Origin: an uncultured Dorea sp.
GTDB lineage: Bacteria > Bacillota > Clostridia > Lachnospirales > Lachnospiraceae
Reading direction: 5' to 3'
NCBI GenBank assembly: GCA_910579335.1
Contig: CAJTUQ010000055.1
Coordinates: 1 to 18,660, forward strand
DNA: 18,660 bases
Positions 14,228-18,660 of this stretch are shown piece by piece. Below the pieces are notes generated by a model that made no database searches, was not told the origin of the DNA, and was given only the letters and a program-made list of their open reading frames with translations. The position numbers were made by a program, and so were the translations under genes. Each line of letters begins with the position of its first letter. Positions within the stretch are counted from its first letter, which is position 1.

Positions 14228-15246
14228 AAAAACGCATGCGCAGATTCCTGCCTTTTAAAATATTATTCTTAATAACGGCGTTCGCACTCATTCTCTGCGG
14301 AGTGCTCTGGGAGCTTATCCCGCCTGCCGGAATCCGGATTCTGCTCCTATTATCCGGCGCATTCGGCTTTTTGTTTTCCCTCCTGCGGGAAAAACAGATA
14401 AAAAACGAGCAGGCAGATTTTGCCAACGATATCTGTGAGACAATAGACAGCCTGATTAACGGCCGTCATCCTGAAAATTACAGGCCCTATGAAGATTCCG
14501 ACATTTCCAAGGTCCAGAACAGGCTTCTCAAGTATTACGACCAGATGCAGGAGACGAAGCTGGCGAGCGAGCGGGACCGGCAGCTGATTCAGGAGCTGGT
14601 CAGCGATATCTCCCATCAAGTGAAAACTCCCATTGCAAATATAAGGATGTTCGCCGGTATTTTAGAAAAGCCCGCTCTTCCTGACGAAAAGCGTGCGGAA
14701 TTTCTTGCTACCATGTCGGCACAAATAAATAAACTTGATTTTCTTCTAAGTTCTCTGATTAAAATGTCCCGGCTTGAAACCGGGACTTTTACCCTTCATA
14801 TGGATAATAGCAACCTGTTCGATACGATTGCACAAGCCGTAGGTACCGTCTACTCAAAGGCGGAACAAAAAAACATCCGCATCGACGCAGATTGTAGAAG
14901 CACCATCCGCATCCGTCATGATGCAAAATGGACCGCAGAAGCGTTGGAAAACATACTGGATAATGCAGTAAAGTATACCCCTGCCGGAGGAAATATCCGT
15001 ATACATGTCCGCCCGTGGCAGTTCTACACCCGGATTGACATCACAGATACCGGCATCGGCATTCCGTCCGAGCACTACAACGATATATTTCAAAGGTTTT
15101 ACCGGATGCAGGAGACAGCCTGCGAGGAAGGCGTGGGGCTTGGCCTGTATCTGGCACGCAGCATCGTCACTCTGCAAAAGGGATATATCAGCGTAAGTTC
15201 GAAGGTCGGTAAGGGAAGTACTTTTTCTGTATTCTTTCTTAACTGA
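14224..15246 (+). CDS. Membrane sensor histidine kinase with very short extracellular loop
   Basis: Partner kinase of the preceding regulator. The 340 residues begin with two membrane helices (about 9-29 and 36-54) joined by a loop of only about seven residues, so there is no room for an extracellular sensor domain; this is the layout of intramembrane-sensing kinases (BceS type) that take their cue from a partner ABC permease. Then come a linker, the dimerisation/phosphorylation helix with H131 in SDISHQVKTPIANI, and the ATPase domain with the N box (ENILDNAVKYTP, 242-253), the G1 box DTGIGI (275-280) and the G2 box GVGLGLYLARS (303-313). The start ATG overlaps the regulator stop. The ABC ATPase follows 33 bases later, consistent with one operon. 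The signal is probably a cell-wall-active peptide or permease state, by inference only. Confidence 0.94.
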   Translation: MKKRMRRFLPFKILFLITAFALILCGVLWELIPPAGIRILLLLSGAFGFLFSLLREKQIKNEQADFANDICETIDSLINGRHPENYRPYEDSDISKVQNRLLKYYDQMQETKLASERDRQLIQELVSDISHQVKTPIANIRMFAGILEKPALPDEKRAEFLATMSAQINKLDFLLSSLIKMSRLETGTFTLHMDNSNLFDTIAQAVGTVYSKAEQKNIRIDADCRSTIRIRHDAKWTAEALENILDNAVKYTPAGGNIRIHVRPWQFYTRIDITDTGIGIPSEHYNDIFQRFYRMQETACEEGVGLGLYLARSIVTLQKGYISVSSKVGKGSTFSVFFLN

Positions 15247-15279
15247 CGAAAAACAAATACGAAAAAACGAGGAGAAAAC

Positions 15280-15942
15280 ATGGATATCGTAACAATACAG
15301 AATGTAAAAAAGTATTTTGGCGAGGGTTTTCGCCAGGTAAAGGCATTGGACGGCGTCACTCTTTCCATTGAAAAAGGGAAGTTCACCGCCATTACAGGAG
15401 AATCCGGCTCAGGCAAGACAACGCTGATGAATGTCATCGGCGGACTGTATGCACCGACAGAAGGTACCGTCTCTGTCGGCGGCGTCAGTTTATTAAGCCT
15501 TGATGAAGAACAGCTTACGATATTCCGGCGCCGGAATATCGGTTTTGTGTTTCAAGGATATCATCTCATTCCCGAACTTACCGTAGAGGAAAACATCTTA
15601 TTTCCCCTTGCATTGGATCACGCACTTGTGGACAAGGCTTACTTTTCAGAGCTTACCGCCCTCTTAGGGCTTACTGAAAGGCTGAAGAGCTACCCTTATA
15701 TGCTGTCCGGCGGGGCGCAGCAGTGTACCGCCATAGCCAGAGCCTTCATCACGAAACCTTCTATCATCCTGGCTGACGAACCTACCGGAAGCTTCGATAT
15801 CAAGACCAGCCAGAGCGTTGCAGGAATGATGAAGAGCGTAACCGATAATTTCCGTCAAACCCTGATTATGATTACCCATAACCCGGACCTAGCCCAACTC
15901 GCTGATCGCATCGTCCGGCTAAAGGACGGCCGGGTCGTATAA
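15280..15942 (+). CDS. ABC transporter ATP-binding protein, FtsE/MacB/BceA-like, with atypical signature
   Basis: A 220-residue nucleotide-binding subunit that would power the permease encoded next. Seen: Walker A GESGSGKTT (40-48), Q-loop VFQGYHLIPELTVEEN (Q92), Walker B with catalytic pair D166/E167 in ILADEPTG, and the H-loop histidine H200 in MITHN. These are normal. The ABC signature reads LSGGAQQCTAIARA (142-155), where family members have LSGGQ/EQQR; Ala replaces Gln/Glu and Cys replaces the nearly fixed Arg. The D-loop reads GSFD instead of GSLD/GNLD. These are seen directly in the translation (GCG and TGT codons) and each needs one base change from the usual codon. Activity is probably retained but possibly altered. 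GGAG lies 8 bases before ATG. The 103-base gap to the permease holds CGTAAC repeats. Confidence 0.94.
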   Translation: MDIVTIQNVKKYFGEGFRQVKALDGVTLSIEKGKFTAITGESGSGKTTLMNVIGGLYAPTEGTVSVGGVSLLSLDEEQLTIFRRRNIGFVFQGYHLIPELTVEENILFPLALDHALVDKAYFSELTALLGLTERLKSYPYMLSGGAQQCTAIARAFITKPSIILADEPTGSFDIKTSQSVAGMMKSVTDNFRQTLIMITHNPDLAQLADRIVRLKDGRVV

Positions 15943-15958
15943 TCCGCTTCATAAGAAA

Positions 15959-16010
15959 GGTACAAAAGCGTAACTTTCCTGTACCGTAACCGTAACTTTT
16001 GTATGTTACG
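15959..16010. repeat. CGTAAC repeats and small dyads between ABC ATPase and permease genes
   Basis: CGTAAC occurs three times in direct orientation (15969-15974, 15985-15990, 15991-15996) and once inverted as GTTACG (16005-16010), forming a 6-bp dyad with the last direct copy around an 8-base loop. A second dyad is GGTACA (15959-15964) / TGTACC (15980-15985). No T-run follows. It may be an mRNA structure or an operator for this module's regulator. Confidence 0.5.
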
Positions 16011-16045
16011 ATACATTACAAACAAAAACAGGAGGGATTACATCT

Positions 16046-18660
16046 ATGAATCAAATGCTCAACATCCTGATTCGCCGGAGCTTACGGGCCGGACGGACGA
16101 GAAATCTAATTGCGGTCCTTGCGATTACGCTGACCGCGGTTCTCTTTACCACGGTGACAACCCTATGGACAGGTGCCGCAGAATCTATGACACTGACTTT
16201 GCAGCTGCAGAAAGGCAGCCGTTCAGACGGTGATTTCCGCAATATGACAAAAGAACAATTCAATATGCTTAAAGGTGCTGATTTTATCAAGGAATACGGC
16301 CTTCGGATGCCGGTTGGCTTCCTCACCAACACCGTGCGCCACAACATTGAGTTCGACGTAATGGATGAGACCGAAGCCGAGCTTATGTTTTGCGCTCCCA
16401 CACACGGGAATTTCCCGGCATCAGCGGATGAAGTCGTTACCTCGGACGCCGCAATCAGGGAACTGGGCTGTGAGCCTGAAATCGGGGCAAGGATTCCCGT
16501 TGCCTTCACCGCTCACGGAAAAGAATACAACCTTACCATGACCGTTTCCGGATGGTATGAAGCCAGCAATTCCCAGCTTAGCATGATGGCCGCCGGAACC
16601 AGCTTTGCGGATGCCCGCCCGGATATCTTCACCTACACATGGGACAAAGACAGAGACCAGGCAGGTACTTACTGGTCAGATATCATCGCCGCCGGAACCA
16701 GCAGGCTGAACCAAAAAGCAGATAAATTAATTAAGGACATGGGCGGAATCCCCGACGATATGACAGCGGACAACTACCTGCCGTTTATCCTGAATACTGC
16801 CACTAACCAGCCTGTTTCGCCTGCCACGCTCATAATGGGCGGCTGCGTTGTACTGCTGTTTGTCTTCTGCGGCTATCTTCTCATTTATAACGTATTTGAT
16901 ATTGCCGTTATGCAGGAAATACGGCGCTACGGTCTCTACCGTACGATTGGCATGAGCAAAAGGCAGGTGCGGATGGTAATCAACCGGCAGGCGTTTCTTT
17001 TATCGGCCATCGGTATCCCCCTAGGACTGACGACCGGCTATCTCATAGGCAATGCAGCGCTTCCTGTTGTGATGGATATTCTTTCCGGGGAATATAAAAA
17101 CATTGCCGCCGGCGCTTCTCCTTCTGCGTCCATCTTTCTGGGCGCAGGATTCCTCACTGCCGCCACCGTTTTCCTAAGTACGCGCAAACCGGTAAAAGCA
17201 GCGGCTGATATTCCTCCTATCGAGGCATTCCGCTATGTAGAGGCTGCGCCCAAAGCAAAATGCGCAGGTAACGGTCCGCGCTTTTCGCGTCCCAGAAAAC
17301 GAACGCCGCATGCTGGTATCGCACGATTTGCATGGACGAACCTTGGTCGGAACAAACGCCGCACCGCATTCATCTTCCTGTCGCTGGCGCTTTGCATTGT
17401 CCTTTTAAACAGTGCAGGCATTGCCGCTGCGAGTCTCGACGTGGAAAAACAGGTGGACTATGTTATCCGGACAGATTTTGCAGTTGTAAATGCCGCCTCC
17501 GCCAACGGTCAGAAAGGATTCACCCTCAGAGAACAGGGACTGCCTCAACGCGTCATTGACGCCATAAATGAACGGCCCGGTGTGACGGACGCTTCGGCTA
17601 TTTATAAAAACACGCTGGAAGATACAAATGTTACCTACGATTTCGGAGCGGATATCTCCGAAACCTATGAAGATGAAAATTACGGTATCCGCCGGGGGAT
17701 AACAAAAAACCAGTTCTTTTACGGGCTGGGCAGCGACGGGCATCCGCTCTGCAACGTATATGGCGTGGATGAAACCGCCCTCTCCCGGCTGGACATTCAG
17801 GAAGGCGAAACAAATGCCCGTCTTCTATATGAAAAAATGAAAAAAGGGGAAGGCATATTGGCAGGAGTCCCTGCCGAACGTACCACCATGACTATCGACC
17901 CGGTTCTTGATCAGATTCAGATTGGCGATAGGATTACTGTGCGAAAAAATGGCAAGGAGATTATGAAACTTCCGGTTCTATCCAAAGCTGCCTTAAACGG
18001 TGACGACCAGGAAATCGGTTACACCGCAAACGGCCCTTATGCCGTAGGCGGCGACGGCCTGTTTCTCTATATGCCGCAAGAACTGTACAAAAGCATATAT
18101 GACAAACCATCCATATACAAGTATGCCTTTGACGTAAAAGAAGGCCAGCGCCAGAATATGAATGCTTTTCTTGAAACTGCCATCTCCTTTGACTGGAACA
18201 GCTTAGATTATATGTCTGCGGATGCGGCAAGAGAAAGCTCCGAGAAAACCCGTACCATGATTCAGTTTATCGGCGGTCTGATTGGCGGAATCTTCGGTAT
18301 TGCAGGCATTATTAATCTGATAAATACTCTGGTGACCACGCTCCTGACGCGCCGGCATGAATTTGCCACCATGCAGAGCATCGGCATGACCGCACAACAG
18401 CTCAAAAAAATGATGATGTGGGAAGGCATTTTTTACGCTGCCGGAGGCTGTATCATAGGAAGCGTCTTTTCGGCCATTGTCGGATGCACTCTGATACGGG
18501 AACTTCTCGGCTCCCAGTGGTATTTTTCCTTCCGTTTTACACTTATCCCGGCAGCAGCCGTCTGCGCGGCGCTGCTTATCCTTGGCGGACTTATCCCCAC
18601 GGCCGCCCTGAAAATATTTTATAAAGGCAGCATCATTGAAAAACTGAAAGTTTCCGAATA
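16046..18660 (+). CDS. Large FtsX-type ABC transporter permease, 871 codons, open at right edge
   Basis: The membrane partner of the preceding ATPase. The frame runs from ATG 16046 (AGGAGGG 9 bases upstream) without a stop to the last base. The window ends in an incomplete codon TA after ...IIEKLKVSE, a typical FtsX-family C-terminus, so the stop (TAA or TAG) is probably cut and the protein complete at 871 residues. Layout: membrane helix at 21-42, a large outer region to about 255, three helices to about 400 carrying the FtsX block with IRRYGLYRTIGMSKRQV, a linker, helix at 441-460, a second large outer region to about 735, and a second FtsX block with LTRRHEFATMQSIGMTAQQ and three helices. 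Two outer domains and 4+4 helices differ from the 10-helix BceB shape. Likely role: export or removal of envelope-active peptides or lipids, under the preceding two-component pair. Confidence 0.92.
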   Translation, partial: MNQMLNILIRRSLRAGRTRNLIAVLAITLTAVLFTTVTTLWTGAAESMTLTLQLQKGSRSDGDFRNMTKEQFNMLKGADFIKEYGLRMPVGFLTNTVRHNIEFDVMDETEAELMFCAPTHGNFPASADEVVTSDAAIRELGCEPEIGARIPVAFTAHGKEYNLTMTVSGWYEASNSQLSMMAAGTSFADARPDIFTYTWDKDRDQAGTYWSDIIAAGTSRLNQKADKLIKDMGGIPDDMTADNYLPFILNTATNQPVSPATLIMGGCVVLLFVFCGYLLIYNVFDIAVMQEIRRYGLYRTIGMSKRQVRMVINRQAFLLSAIGIPLGLTTGYLIGNAALPVVMDILSGEYKNIAAGASPSASIFLGAGFLTAATVFLSTRKPVKAAADIPPIEAFRYVEAAPKAKCAGNGPRFSRPRKRTPHAGIARFAWTNLGRNKRRTAFIFLSLALCIVLLNSAGIAAASLDVEKQVDYVIRTDFAVVNAASANGQKGFTLREQGLPQRVIDAINERPGVTDASAIYKNTLEDTNVTYDFGADISETYEDENYGIRRGITKNQFFYGLGSDGHPLCNVYGVDETALSRLDIQEGETNARLLYEKMKKGEGILAGVPAERTTMTIDPVLDQIQIGDRITVRKNGKEIMKLPVLSKAALNGDDQEIGYTANGPYAVGGDGLFLYMPQELYKSIYDKPSIYKYAFDVKEGQRQNMNAFLETAISFDWNSLDYMSADAARESSEKTRTMIQFIGGLIGGIFGIAGIINLINTLVTTLLTRRHEFATMQSIGMTAQQLKKMMMWEGIFYAAGGCIIGSVFSAIVGCTLIRELLGSQWYFSFRFTLIPAAAVCAALLILGGLIPTAALKIFYKGSIIEKLKVSE

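Noticed and set aside
16003..16233. Short plus-strand frame at the start of the permease region
   Set aside because: The correct frame from 16046 runs 871 codons with FtsX features and a strong ribosome binding site.
16046..18660. Frameshifted or broken permease
   Set aside because: I translated the whole stretch and found one continuous frame; it only seems absent because its stop codon lies at the window edge.

Overview
The gene content and order point to a Firmicute of class Clostridia, most likely a gut-type Lachnospiraceae. The clues are the syntenic block tmcAL / pta / ackA / yceD / rpmF / plsX / acpP / rnc / smc, strong AGGAGG-type ribosome binding sites, sigma-A-like promoters and short rho-independent terminators between units. 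The family call is inference from gene content; no ribosomal RNA or other marker in the window fixes the species.

Positions 1-5690 are almost entirely minus strand. Reading in the direction of transcription (high to low coordinate): yceD-rpmF have their own consensus promoter and terminator. Next comes a free-standing methyl-accepting chemotaxis receptor with its own promoter and terminator. Then plsX-acpP form a lipid-synthesis unit, followed by a terminator-like hairpin, rnc, and the N-terminal third or less of smc, which runs off the left edge. Between yceD and ackA sits a plus-strand pair, 5960-7296: an AraC-type regulator fused to a GyrI-like ligand domain, and an unrecognised 157-residue cysteine-bearing protein.

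Positions 7430-12131 are again minus strand: mgtE and a Gly-rich, membrane-anchored Tim44-like protein form one unit, followed by pta and ackA (acetyl-CoA to acetate with ATP formation). Pta and ackA are separated by a two-copy, 71-bp-period tandem repeat that can fold with the 3' end of pta. From 12223 to the right edge everything is plus strand: tmcAL (acetate-dependent tRNA-Met wobble modification, divergent from mgtE), then a response regulator, a short-loop membrane histidine kinase, an ABC ATPase and a very large two-domain FtsX-type permease. The last four look like a peptide-sensing/efflux or envelope-stress module. The permease reads open to the last base and probably ends at a stop codon cut by the window edge.

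The housekeeping genes are ordinary and well supported. The parts worth a second look are accessory: an apparently extracytoplasmic CZB-like zinc-binding sensor in the chemoreceptor, the pta-ackA repeat, the Cys protein beside the AraC/GyrI regulator, non-canonical ABC signature residues in the ATPase, and a palindrome at the plsX transcription start. I did not find a CRISPR array, insertion sequence, tRNA, rRNA or a convincing new defence system. No gene-free stretch exceeds about 270 bases.
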